Source of the DNA: Bradysia coprophila
Lineage: Eukaryota > Arthropoda > Insecta > Diptera > Sciaridae
Reading direction: 5' to 3'
Assembly (NCBI RefSeq): GCF_014529535.1
Contig: NW_023503972.1
Span: 2,728,001-2,792,000, forward strand
Length of the DNA stretch: 64,000 nt
Below, piece after piece: positions 47,362 through 60,605 of this stretch. The notes below the pieces were generated by a model. It saw only the letters and a list, made by a program, of their open reading frames with translations. It was not told the origin of the DNA and did not search any database. Position 1 is the first letter of the stretch. The number at the start of each line of letters is the position of its first letter. The translations under genes and the position numbers were made by a program.

Positions 47362-48305
47362 TATGCTGTTTTATTGCCTATCCACCCGGAATATTGTTGT
47401 TACGAGTACATTTTCCCACCCAAGGACCTGAGAGTTCAAAACCAAAAGTGTTCCTAGAACACTGTTCCAGTAGACAACTGGCAGACTCTTGAATATCAAA
47501 AGATTATTCTAAATTAATGCACAATTTCACAACATTTATGTCGCGCTATTTCATTCACTGCCAGACTAATACTAAACATAAAAACTACCGATACAACAAA
47601 ACAAACAAAAATATCTGTTGTTGCATTGAAACGTTAAAAAAAGAATCTAGTCTGCTGATCGGCTCACACTTCTTCATTATATTAATCCCGAAAGCATCAC
47701 TGGCAACACTACTGTTTTGGTGACATGTTGACAAACTACTTCGACTGTTTTGTTTTTGTGAAGTGCTAGATTCATATTTTGCGTAATATTTGTCGATTTT
47801 GGTGGTGTTTCAATAAATTTTGCTGTGAAGTGAAGTGAATATATGATAATAAAGGTAAAAGAAAATAAGTGAAAAATGCAAAGATAAAATTGTGCGGCCA
47901 TTGGTTTTCGTCGAAGTTGAAAAAATTGAAATTATGGCTAAAGACAAAATGGCCGTCACTTTTATTTTTGTGTTTTTTATTTCATTTTTTTCGAAAGTTT
48001 TTAATGAATTTGCTTAGATTGGTGTGCACTTAATTCAAGTGACAAAGTTTGTGATATCAAAACTAAAATAACATCGCGAGTACTGTTTCGATTTCAGTGT
48101 TAAAGAATATTTCATGTGATACATTTTTGCTGATAAGTAATGAAAATCTGCTGATAAGTAATGAAAATCTCCTGGTATGTAATGAATTTTCATATGAATA
48201 TTCCTTCACTTGTGATGTAATGAAAAAGTTCCCACATGTAACGATCGCTTTCCGCGGGTGGGAAATGTACGTGTAACAACCATCCCCGACAAGCACAGTT
48301 AATTC

Positions 48306-48705
48306 AGAGGTTCCGAGCCTACGCTGAAATTGTAGCCTACATTTCTGCGTTTCGAAATTTTTGATCGCTGATATCTTCTTACGAGAGCGCTTTTTGAAAA
48401 ATGTACGACCACATTTTCGAGTAAAAATATGTCAGCTTTGAATAAAAAATAAAATTGTCTGTGAAAGTTCCATGTGCTTTGAGAAAAGTGTACCTTTGAT
48501 TCAAATTTGGGGCATCGGTACAGTTTTCTCAAAGCACATGGAACTTTCACAGACAATTTTATTTTTTATTCAAAGCTGACATATTTTTACTCGAAAATGT
48601 GGTCGTACATTTTTCAAAAAGGGCTCTCGTAAAAAGATATCAGCGATCAAAAATTTCGAAACGCAGAAATGTAGGCTACAATTTCAGCGTACGCTCGGAA
48701 GCTCT
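48306..48705. repeat. Foldback inverted repeat, about 400 bp
   Basis: Arms of about 190 bp start TTCCGAGCCTACGCTGAAAT and pair nearly perfectly; only about 35 bp at the centre (48488-48520) are unpaired. A degraded half copy lies at 60493-60605 (GTCGTACATTTTTCGAAAAGG, AAATGTAAGCTACAATTTTAGC). Confidence 0.82.
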
Positions 48706-51700
48706 TAAGGGTCTACCTACATTTCTAAAACTAAATTTTCTAATTCTAGTTGAAGAATTTTCAGAAAATTTGCCGTCTAATTGATCGTGACCTACAGCCA
48801 GCAATTTACAATAATTCCAATAAACACATCAGTTATGACCTTTTCCAAGTGCGTGTCGAACAACTAGAGAAATTTAAAAAAAAAACTTGAAACTCGTTCA
48901 GTCACCATGTATGTATGAATTCTCATCATCAGTAATTATTACTTAACTTTTAAAAATAAAAGTAGAAAAAAGGCAATTTACTTCCCATTAACATTTAATA
49001 AAAACGTCCCATTGAATATCGGTGATAGTGATACCATTATTGGGTTTTGTGTATCGTGATTTTCCATTTTAAATTTATTTTTAATTTGTAATTTAGTCTT
49101 GACCTTCATCACCAATAATAGCAAAATCGTTTTTATTTCGTTCCATACACAGCAACTGTGTATAAAAATATACCTCTTGTTGTGTGTGCACCTCATAAAG
49201 TACTCAACTTGAGACAGAATTTGTTCGATTTTTTATGTACTTTTAATATTACACATACCCAATACCTGTGCTGTAAGAGTCGTTAAGGTTAAGGTTAAGG
49301 TTAGACAGCGAAAAAAGCTTCAATCACAGAGTAAATAAATAAAATTAAAAAAAAAGTTTTCTGCACCGCAAAGCATAATCGACCACCGACCTGACTCATT
49401 CTGTTTTGGTACGTTGAACTCTTTGAATCGCTACATTGCAATTTGGATTCAAATCAATTTTTTATTGCATTTTTGATTGGTTTTGGAATGTAGGATGTTG
49501 TATAAACCAAACCGTTAACATCAGGACAAAAACAACGTTTCAACTCGAGTCTCATGTTAAGCAAAATAACATTTTGAATTACACTTCTCATGCGCTGTTG
49601 TATAGTAGGTGTTAGTTCACCAAAATGTATAGCCAAATAGCCATGGTCAGTTGTTGTTTTTTGGAGTTGAATTCGACAGACGAGAGAGAGATAGGTTCTT
49701 GTCTGGAAAGTCTAATTGACCGCTGAGAGTTCAAATATGTTTTGATGTTTTTGTGCACTAGTTTGGTATTCGAAAGCAGATTTATGGTGTTTTTTCGTAG
49801 AATTGGAGGTCAGAAATCCATTCAAATTTCAGTCATGAGAATTTCCTGTGATTTTTCCTGAAAGTTGTTTACACAAGAAGTAACCTTTTGCGAACGCTCA
49901 TATCGGCTAACGTGTCAGTTCTGGCTTATGATGCCTTAACGAAATGCACGTTGAACTCGACGTTGAAAGTAAGGAAGTAATAGAGCTTGAATGAATTTGT
50001 TACATTTTGTGTGTAATTCTTGTTTGATAAATCAATGGCGCCACAGGCGACTGTCTAATGAGCCAGCAAATACTGGGAATACAAGGAAATAGTAAACAAA
50101 TAAAGGGAAAAAGGTGGAACAGAGTTTGCTCGCGTGGTTTTTCCCTTGCACAACGAGTCAGTTCTTGGCAGTTCTATAACTGCAAAATGTCAGTGAAAAT
50201 GTCATAGATGGAAAGATCTGCAGATACTTCCACTGATGATATGGCAACGAACGAATGTAAATGTTTAATTCATGGCGTGCAGTTGTACCATACTTATAAA
50301 CACAACTGGGCCTGTAATCGTGATATTGAAATTGAATCTTAGAAATTCACGAACTGGACTGGACGACTTATGAAAATTGACCTTCCAGATGAAGCAGAGA
50401 TAATTTTAATGGTTGATGGACAGCCTCAGGAATATTTTTTTGCAGACTTTACTGTTTTTCAAACGAAATAAAGTCGGAGATGTAACATATCCAGGTACTC
50501 AGTCTGTACGAACAAAAAATGAACTTAAGTTTTACCTTTTCCCTAACCAAACCAGTCCACATTATCTAAAGTTTTGATAAGATTTTTTTCCCCTTTCTTC
50601 AGTTTCAATTTTCACTTGAACTTTCTGGTCTATCCGCAACTCAAACTTAATCTGAACAATTTGAGATGTTTAACAAAAATCAATTTTACAGTTTTTGGTG
50701 TTAGCCATTACAACATAAAGTAATGTAGATGCTAAGTGTATGTAATTTCGTTGCGTTACTTTTAGCATTATGCTATGTACTTATACCAGCAATACTTTTA
50801 CACAAACATTTCTTTAGAGCTGTATAGTCAATGAGAACATTGATTCAAACATTTCAACAACACAAAAAATGAGAAAAACAAACGTGTGATCATTTCAACA
50901 CAATTTTGTCTTTGGTCTACCTTGACAATCAATAACTTCATTATCTAATTGCTCTAACTATATATAGTGAAACCGAAAAATGGTTTTGTTAATTGAAAAT
51001 CTTTTCAATGAAATATATGTGTCGTTATGCGCCCCACAGACTTTGGTGTGATGAGCTTGCAATCAAATAAAAACACATTTTGTGAAACATGCTGGGGGGA
51101 AATCACCGCTACAATTTGTTAGAATATAGAATTGACTCAATAAATGTCGGATTTGATGGAGTGACCAGCAGATCTTGCTGGGTTTCAGTCTTGTCGAATT
51201 CGAATTATTAATGTAAGATATGAGGTTACCCAGGCCGAAAACTCTCGAGCAATTTTGTGTTGATTGGATTGACAACTAAGCAGATTTTTCCATTTTTATC
51301 CAGCAGACACTAAACAATTAGATTTATCAGGTTGGGACGATCAGTGTAAAGATCTCGAAACATCAGGCGAAACAATGGAAAACCGCAGCATAGTTGTCGA
51401 TCCCATTAACGTAAAATTGTTCGTGTGTTTCCAGCCTAAGTCAACTCAAAATTGGAATTCGTAGAACAAATTTTCGGCTAGTGACTTTCCCCTCAGGCAT
51501 ATGCCACCGATCTATATGCGATTGCATTAATTAAGCGGAAAGCGAAATGCTCATATCACACAGTTGATACGAACTCATGAGGGCCAATTTATGTTTTTCA
51601 TTAATTTCGAATTATTATTTAGCAGACTCAATCTGTTAGAGAGATATTGAAACCAAGGTGTGTATGTGGTTTCGTTTGCTATTCGCTTTTAATTTGAAAA

Positions 51701-53394
51701 TAGAGTACACATCACACGTTCGATTGGTTTTCGATTCCCAAGGATTCTTGACAACGATGCTAATTGAATCAGAGACCGTTGATCGATTGTGTCAATGTTA
51801 TAGAGCACACTCATCTATCTCAAGATTTAAATCTACCAATTTTTAGACCATTAAAATTTACACACCGTTATAGTGTGAACCAAAATCCATGACAAAATGC
51901 AATATGCGAGTGCACTTCACTTGATTTGAGTTTGTGAGAGTGTGTACTGGTTACAGTTAATAGCATGTTAAGCCTGTATACCTTCTTGCTTAAATAAATC
52001 GAAAGACAAAATTGTTTCAAACCGATAAACCACCTGGCAATGGTCTCATTATACCTAATCAACTGGAAGATCGATAGCGAAATGAATGCGTGGGAAAATC
52101 GGAAATTTCATTCAAGAAAAGCACTTTTTTTTAGCTTATTCACTCGCTTATATTGGCGCTACACGTACATTTTTATAGGATATGATTATGATTCGTTATT
52201 GTGATCTAAATATAAAACTGTGCCATCCGTTCGTAATAACCTATTGTATAGTGCAGGCTAGCACACAACATGTTTGTGTTTCGCACGTTTTTTTCCTTTC
52301 TGCTTTAGGTGTCTTTACAAAACGATGTGTTTTGGAAATAGATTTTGCCCTAACACGAATGATATTGTGGCAATAGGTGTTACTTATACCTTGTATACCA
52401 TTAGTAGGTATCGGTTTGCGTTCTTTCCTCATTTCACGTTGACAATGTGATAAACGGTGATTTATTAATGAAGCTTTTGGTGTGTACACAATAGAAATGT
52501 GTGGAGTGTGGCGTAAAATATTGTTCGGTGTCACTTGCTATGATTTAGAACTTCAGATTTTATGCATATTTTATTGAGCAGACAATATTTTGATGGGATT
52601 TTTATTTATTGTTCGGTAATAACCGTCATTTGGATGGGAAATTTTTAGATTTGCACAAAAGGAATTTGTCACACCACTTTACCTTTGCTAAAGTTTCATA
52701 TGAAATGGGTATATCAATCAATCTGTATACGCTGAGTACCCAAATTCAAAGGAAAATGCTGGTCTAGTAGTTCCAATTCCAAAAAGATGTGAACAAAAAC
52801 GTAGTAGTGCTCTACCGTGCTAAGTCAAAACATCGTTTCGTATGACGTGCTTTGGAAAGCTTTCATCTTCTTTTGGATTACATTGGAAAAGTGGAAGATT
52901 TCAGTGGAATAAACTTAAAGCTCTCTCGAAAGCTCCATAAAATCAAAGTCACAAACGTGATATGGTCTTTTGGCTCAACACGACAGTGCTGTAAACAGTG
53001 AGCTTTTGTTATGTATAAATCAGCTCGCATGGAGAAATGGTCATTGGCGCTAAGAAGTTTACAAAGCCTTGGTTCAGTGGATATGAAGATGTAGCAGGGC
53101 CTGTATTTGTATTGCATGTGATATGCAGAATGAAGTAATCTTTTACTTAAGGCCAAATAATCTGTTATCGACAACAACGACAAAAATAAATAAAGTGAGC
53201 TCCAGTTAACATCGTCTTATATAGAACATAGTACATGTTAGAACAAATGAAGTAGCAGATTTTACTTGTTTACTGTCGAAAATACTTAGATTAAATACAT
53301 AAATAAAAGGTCAAGCGATTCTCATATTTGTATGATCTTGGAACGAGAATGCAGAGTTTCTAAAAGAAAAGTCAAGTATACAACCAGCCGGTGA

Positions 53395-53441
53395 GATGAA
53401 ATTTTGACAGAAAATGTGTGGGCTTTCTGTCAAAATTTTCA
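53395..53441. repeat. Small hairpin
   Basis: GAAATTTTGACAGAAA pairs with TTTCTGTCAAAATTTTC around a 14-bp loop. It is too short to classify. Confidence 0.55.
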
Positions 53442-54276
53442 GCTCGTGTGAAAAAATTTATGAGAATTTCATCGACTTGACTAAGAGATCGAAGATTCAA
53501 AAGAGAGTCTTAGCAGAAAATATTTAATTTACGGATATGTAAAATAAAGATAGCATAGACCGAAGATGTAAGTGTACCAGCCTTTCGAAAAATTCGAAAC
53601 GAATGAAATATGAAGGGCTACCTTGCCATTTCCTGTATTCCAATTACGAAAAATGTAAGGCAAAACCAATTTTTTCTAAGATTTCAATTTAAAACTAAAA
53701 ACTTGGCTCAGGAGCAGTTCCAATAATCTTACTGATGCTTCAAATAGCGACGCAAAACACACCTCAAACTAGAACTTTTGTTTTGTTCCTTGAGTAGAAT
53801 GAGAAAAACGTTTGCATTAGCGATGTCTTTCACGTCGTTATGTAAAAGCAACAGTCCCATTATCGAACATTTATATCAGAAATTCGATTCCTCGCAGATA
53901 CAAAAAAAAAGTTTCCTGAAACTCGATGATAATTACACAAGTTATAAACAAAACGACAAACTGTACAGATATTTCATCTATACGTGCTTTACTGCAACGG
54001 AAAATAATTGGACGCAGTTTGTATCGAGGTTTGAATTTACTCCCATTAGCATTGTAGTGTATGTATTGAGATGGGGACTAGAATCATACAGGTGTAACAT
54101 CACATCAATATTAATCGAAACGAAATGTAAAACATCAGAAATGATCAGCCAGACATCTATCATTGGAGGACATTTTGCGGATGAGAGATGTAAGGAATCA
54201 AATATTTTAAAGACGCTATAAGCTCGCGAAATGTCTTAGAATCTTGAAGGTTACAAACATCGCAAAAATCTAATAA

Positions 54277-54366
54277 GTGACATTCCCACTTATAACGGAA
54301 AATCGACATTGTCAGAAATGTTGCAATAGTACCATGTCGATTTTCCGTTATAAGTGGCAATGTCAC
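54277..54366. repeat. 90-nt near-perfect hairpin
   Basis: Arms of 33 nt (54277-54309 and 54334-54366) are complementary except at one position, with a 24-nt loop. They begin GTGACATT and end AATGTCAC. The size is like a miRNA precursor, but the near-perfect pairing is more like a tiny MITE. Confidence 0.8.
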
Positions 54367-57300
54367 TCAACCACATCCTCCTTGCTTTAGTAGAACAAAA
54401 ACCTTGAAAAAATTTCTAACAGACACTTATATAGTGGAACGAATGGAAAATCTCAAGCTAATTCAACTCACACGATTAACCTTCTTCCGACTCAGAATGG
54501 ATGAAGATTAAAATCGTTACAGACAATGGTTACACTTAAAAGCCTCGTTAAAAGCTTAATGAGTGTAACACCTGTGAACAACCCCGCACATATTATGTGC
54601 TTAAACACTACAACCTCTCAGAAGTATTTTAGTCTACCCCCGACACCTTTTCTTCAATTGGAAAAAATACGACGAAATTTTAATGCCTCCTGACATTTTA
54701 ATACGGAAAATTATGGATGTTTCTTCGAATTCTAAGCAATAAACTCAACAAATTAACATTGTGTTATAGCAGCTAATGGCACAGAAGTATTTGAATTGCA
54801 TCAACATGTGAAAAGTCATCAGTCATCACGCATTAAGCATTTAATTTTTAAGTTCAAATAGGCCAATCAAATCACACAACATCATATTAGAAACACGTTG
54901 GTTATTATTTCGACTCAATCAAAACGTATTTAGACTTCCTTCTTTAACTCCGATTGCATAGTAATATACTCAAAGCGATTATCATTGATTCTATAAGTCG
55001 TGAGCCAACATGAATCTGAGAAAATTAGTTCGTGAAATGGAACTAACAGGCAAGCAAAGATTTCGTCCGTAAAAAAATGTTAATCGATTTTTTTCTATGT
55101 TCTGTCGTTCTGTCGATCATCGAACAGCAAAACAATATATAAAATTTCAGTTAAAAATTAGATCATCACTACCGTATAACAACAACAACTCACATTTGAT
55201 CACTTCACTTCAATCAGCCATATAATATAAGCAAAAAAAAAACTTATAAATCAATTTGGTTCCGCACTAGACGAGACTGGAAGATCCTTTTTTATTTTCC
55301 AATTTTTTTTTTTAACCAAACACAATAACATCCACCGCATTCGTCGACGATATGCGGCCAAATGTTTCAAATGTTTTCTCACTCAAGCTTCGCGACACTC
55401 ACTAACTATAGTCACTGCTGGTAAATAGGTATATACCGAGCACTTTTCTATGAAGAAATAAAGAAAAATACGAGAAAAAAAAATTATTATTTTTAACACA
55501 GTAACACACAGCATGTTGTTGTAGGTACTCCTCGTGTATAATATAATACCATCATATACCAATGCAGGAGATGGTAACTTAACCTGTTTACATATGGGAA
55601 GCATATGATCAGTATTATTATCGGGTCTATTACTTCCATCGATCAAAGTATTTTTAATCGGTTGATTTCAAATCTTGTACTTCAATTTATTTAACACGCA
55701 TTTTATTATATAAACGACCATATTTCACAGAGTTTGTCATTATTTTGGCCTTCGTTATCGATAACAGATGAATAGCCGTGTGCGACAGGTTAAGCGAATC
55801 ATAAATGCCTGTTTACGTCTATTTTTACACACGCGTTACTGCATTGTGAGGTAAAATCGAAACGCCGCCACTGCGATAACAAATTTGCAAAAACACCACT
55901 TCATGGAGAACGTTGAATTCAAAAAGAAGAAGGATTATACCTTCAGTTAACCACCGTTAAGTATAAAGACATAACCAGTGCATGCACACAAATTCACCTT
56001 TGCTCTATAAATCAGAAAGTTTACCCCCCGTCTCTACCCAATCTTTGCCGAGTTTTAATTGCATCACATTAAAATTGTACCGTTTGCCCACAACATAAAA
56101 ACGTATTTTCACTACATTTCTTCGCGATGATGACGCAAAAATATGATAAACAAAAACTTACATTTTCTTGGCTTTTTACACATCGCATTTTTATTGATCC
56201 GCGAGGGAAACAAAAAGGAAACGAACTAACTCCAACGTCCGTCGGTTATACAATGTTCTTCGCTCCAACATACAGTCGATTTTTCGAAAGCGTTCTGCCC
56301 AAAATTCTTATTCAGAACTTCTACCCAATTAAAGTGCACTTTCCATTTCATAATATGTGCACACACGCCAGAAAAAAGCTTCTATGTAAATACTGCAATA
56401 TGAACATAATAGTAACCTGTTGCACACGATGCGGACAAACAATTTTTTTTTTAATTCAAATGGAATGCATGCATAATATACTCAACTCTTGTTCACAGTT
56501 TATGTTGAATATATATAACGTATAACACTATCGGTTTTCGGTTTGAATTTAAACGTTGAATGCGCTACTACTTACCACCAGGCATCTCCACCTTATTATA
56601 CCAGATACGGTGGTGGTTTCAATACAATAATTTGTTGACCGTTTTTGCGTCTAATGAAAAATTCAGCTTAGTCTAGATGTCCGTTTTTGCGTTTAATGAA
56701 AATCTTTAATAATTTTGCGGCGAATCTTTGTAATAATCATAGTCAGATAGTCACTTCGTTCACGCAATTTTTAACATTGAAAAATTTAAAGTTTTCTGTA
56801 TCTCAAACACCTTTCATTATAAGAGCTCTTTTGGTATTGGACAATATAACAATGGTCATTCGGGTTCAAGCTAATCTCTGTCATCTACTACGACGACAAC
56901 AGAGACAGGCACTGTCGAATGTGGCTAAATGATTTCACATCAATGCATTACAATGTCTTAAAAATTCTATTACATAAATGGAAGTAATAGATTCGGAAAC
57001 TTTGCTGATGATAATGCTGACCGTTGATGGTTGAAAATGAAATTATTTCTCAATCGCTAAGTCGAATCGACATGACAATTCTTATTCAATCCAATTTGTA
57101 GGATTTAGGTTAGCAAAGGTCATAACCTGCATTCCTGCAAGTTATGTCGATTGAATTTTAGAAAATTTCAATCAATCTGAGAAGTCGATTAGTAAGCACT
57201 AAGCAGCGGATATTTTGGAAATACCTAGGGTAAAGGCTCTACAGAGACAGAGAGACATTTAGAAGTTCGGCGTTGTTGTTGTCAAATTATTCAATTTTAT

Positions 57301-58389
57301 TTACATTATTCTGGAAAGCGACGACCAAAAGCTTCCATGGTTTTGTTGTATTACTAGCAGCCTGCACTTATCAATTAGAAACAGGTACACATGCAATTTT
57401 TTATGCAAAGTGCTTACTAGACATTCAACACTCAGTACGGGCAGAGCCGGCTTAACACGATGGGCTTTAGGGGCTTAGCCCCTTGGCGCTGGATAAAAGT
57501 GGCGCTGGAAAACTAATAATGAATCGTGTTTAGTTTACTGGTTTCATTAGAATAAACTACTTTTACCGATATTTAAAAAAAAATCATCTCTTAAAAAGAT
57601 AAGGCATCACAGTTTTCTTGTTTGGAAATTCCTGATATCCACTGTATCCAGAATACTGGGAAATCAGGAAAATTAAACTTCAAATTCTTGATTGGCATTT
57701 TATTTCCGATCAGTAAATCAATTTTATCATCGGGACAGCTCTCAACATACTCGTCTAGTAGTAGCAAATGTCATTGAGAGGTAATAACATGGTAGATGTA
57801 AAATTGTTATTCAAAATCAATCCAAGGTATCTGCTTGCCTCAAAAGAAGTATTACTTATCGACGAATTTTGTCTAAGACTAACCATGAAAGAAAAATAAA
57901 GTTACACACGGAATGTATAGTCTTGAAAGTTTCTTGATGGAAAGAATCTACAAATTCTTTGCTCGCTTCGTTCGCGGTTACTTTCTCCTTCCTTTCACGT
58001 TTAAATGAATATCAGTGAAATGAAAAAAACTAAGCTCCACCTTATGGGTAGATCAGGTCCTTTCACTGACTGAATCTTTCAATCAATTTTTGATATTTTT
58101 GAAATATCAAAAAACTGTCCTTCGATTCTCATGTGATCGTAACCATAAATATTCGTAACTTGACAGTTGCGTGTATAAAATCCCATAAGATCATTAGATC
58201 AAGTTACGAATTGTTAAAGTAACGAAAATACGAAGAAGATTTCTTGCTTATGTTTTGAACAAAAATGAAACTCGTTCAATTTTTTTTACAAAACACGAAA
58301 TCACTCAAAAAAATCTTTTCGAAATGATTTCTGGAAATATATTCAGAATTACTCGAGCTACCGTATTATGAATCTTCGAGACGAAAATT

Positions 58390-58419
58390 CTTGACTTGAC
58401 TTGACTTGACTTGACTTGA
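58390..58419. repeat. (TTGAC)n microsatellite
   Basis: About five and a half tandem TTGAC units lie inside the element with CAGAGCCGG ends. Confidence 0.9.
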
Positions 58420-58610
58420 ACATAACAAATTGGTGCCTGTGACGAAAATTCTTTTGAAAATATCACAGAGGTCACCCGTTCCTTTATAGCTCATCTTCAA
58501 ACTTAACCTCAGGAATTTCATTTCTTGACGATAAAAAAAAAATGGAAATCCTCAAGTTATCGTGTTATCAAGAGACGAGACAAAAATTCTTTTGGGAGTA
58601 TCATAGAGAT

Positions 58611-59781
58611 TAGGGTGTGTCGATTTCAATTTTTGTTTTTAGTGATTCCGGATTCCGCCCTACCGCGATGCACCCTCGCACTAGCAATAATAATCAGCGA
58701 AAAGTTTTTTTTTATAAGTCAATATAAGCTTGCACCGTCACTTTTTCAAAAATTTTCGAGCTACATGAGATAGCTGGATTATGGGTCGAAACCAAAAAAA
58801 AACTACAGATGCTTTTGCAGAGTTTTCACTCTGTACGGCATCTAGAGGGTCTACTAGAACATACAAAAATTAAAAAAAGTTAAAAAAATGTTTTACCGTC
58901 ATTTTGGTATAGCACCAAGTTTCACCGAGGTGGAATTTTCAGGAATTTTGTAAGTGGAAAAGTCATCTCTTCTGGGTGAATTTTTTTCAAGCTATTGTTG
59001 TGATAGCTCATTTTGTAGGTATTTCAATAGCGCGTCCAGCAAACGTACAGTTTCGATAGATAAATTTAAATATTTTTTGGTTTCACTGTTGGAAGGCCCA
59101 AAAATGGGGCATTTCTTTGGGTATTTTCGAAAACATAACAAATTGGCTTCTCTTAAAAAACGAAATCTTAATATTTTCAGCTTTTTAATGTGTTATTCAT
59201 GAATAATATTTGAATTTCTGTCAAAATTTTTCATTTACTTGCTGTATTTAAAATGTTAATTGTCTCCATACTCGAAGAAATGCCCAATTTTTGGGCCTTC
59301 CAACAGCGAAACCAAAAAATATTTAAATTTATCTATCTAAACTGTATGTTTGCTGGATGCGCTATTGAAATACCTACAAAATGAGCTATCACAACAATAG
59401 CTTGAAAAAAATTCACCCAGAAGAGATGACTTTTCCACTTACAAAATTCCTGAAAATTCCACCTCGGTGAAACTTGGTGCTATACCAAAATGACGGTAAA
59501 ACATTTTTTTAACTTTTTTTAATTTTTGTATGTTCTAGTAGACCCTCTAGATGCCGTACAGAGTGAAAACTCTGCAAAAGCATCTGTAGTTTTTTTTTGG
59601 TTTCGACCCATAATCCAGCTATCTCATGTAGCTCGAAAATTTTTGAAAAAGTGACGGTGCAAGCTTATATTGACTTATAAAAAAAAACTTTTCGCTGATT
59701 ATTATTGCTAGTGCGAGGGTGCATCGCGGTAGGGCGGAATCCGGAATCACTAAAAACAAAAATTGAAATCGACACACCCTA
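58611..59781. mobile_element. Long palindromic TAGGGTG element, 1.17 kb
   Basis: Two arms of about 560 bp are almost exact reverse complements, beginning TAGGGTGTGTCGATTTCAAT. The unpaired centre is about 59125-59270. Exact 8-bp flanks ATAGAGAT lie at 58603-58610 and 59782-59789. It is inserted in the element at 57431. ORFs inside are by-products of the repeat. Confidence 0.9.
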
Positions 59782-60492
59782 ATAGAGATCGCATCGCATG
59801 TCCGTTTTAGCCTATCTTCGAACTTAACCTCAGGAATTTAATTCCTCGTCGATTAAAAAACATTTTTGGAAATCCGTGGCAAATTACTTAAGTTATCGTT
59901 TTATCAAGGAATGAACAAAATGTGACAAATATTTTAGAGTGTTTATTATCCGTCAGACCCATGACTTTCAGTCAAGATAATTATTTACGACCGAAGTAAA
60001 ACTTAGCTAGGCTACAGAATGTTACAACCCAGTTAACGTTCTTCTTACCATTTCTCCTAACCGATCGTTAGGATATCGACATTAATATTATTTTTAATAT
60101 GTTTAATACGTTCACGAAAAGTAAAAGCCATGTTTTTGTAATTGGCGCTCGAAAACTAATAGCCCCGTGGCGCTGAAAACCTTAATCCGGCTCTGAATGT
60201 ACGGGTCGTATGTAAAGTCTCATATTTGTCTCATTTAACAAAAAAAAAAATATTTAAATGTTGGTGCAACGGGTGCTCACCTCAAACAATTGGTCGTAAG
60301 TACCTATTAACTTCCATTTGTTTGAGCAGTTAGTATCAATATTTCTCGGTGGTTGAATTCAAATACCAGTATAGTTTGCAGTGTAATGTTGCTTTAAATA
60401 AAAATTAGTTTTGATTGTAGCAATTTGACCAGCCTTGAGAAAACTGAGCAGTTTATGAAAATTTCGTTTAAAGCTACCACTTTCGTGGTCGT

Positions 60493-60605
60493 TATTGCGG
60501 TCGTACATTTTTCGAAAAGGATTCTCATGAAAAGATATCATCAAAAATGAAATACGAATACGAGGCACACAAATGTAAGCTACAATTTTAGCTAAGTGCC
60601 GGTGT
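60493..60605. repeat. Degraded half of the 48306-type foldback
   Basis: It matches the right arm of the foldback at 48306 in order: GGTCGTACATTTTTC, AAAAGATATCA, ATCAAAAATGAAA, AAATGTAAGCTACAATTTTAGC. The opposite arm is absent. Confidence 0.65.

Larger units (their letters stand above)
57431..60203. mobile_element. Larger non-autonomous element with CAGAGCCGG ends
   Basis: The left end CAGAGCCGGCTTAACACGAT (57431) and the right end AATCCGGCTCTG (to 60203) are inverted repeats. Just inside, GGCGCTGG-AAAACTAATAA at the left is echoed by GGCGCTCGAAAACTAATAG and GGCGCTGAAAACC at the right. GTACGGG precedes the left end and occurs three bases after the right end, so it may be a target duplication with slippage. 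hAT-like by its ends. Without the nested palindrome it is about 1.6 kb; no transposase ORF was seen. Confidence 0.72.

Noticed and set aside
49283-49303. TTAAGG repeated three times, telomere-like
   Set aside because: Only three units inside ordinary AT-rich DNA; not enough for a telomeric array.
53778-54221. 147-codon open frame in the gene desert
   Set aside because: Its composition is AT-driven, it has no recognisable motif or splice partners, and a near-perfect hairpin follows directly. Too weak to call.
56127-56525. 132-codon open frame with several cysteines near its end
   Set aside because: The spacing CKYC...CCTRCGQ is zinc-ribbon-like, but the rest has no protein-like pattern and no support from splicing.
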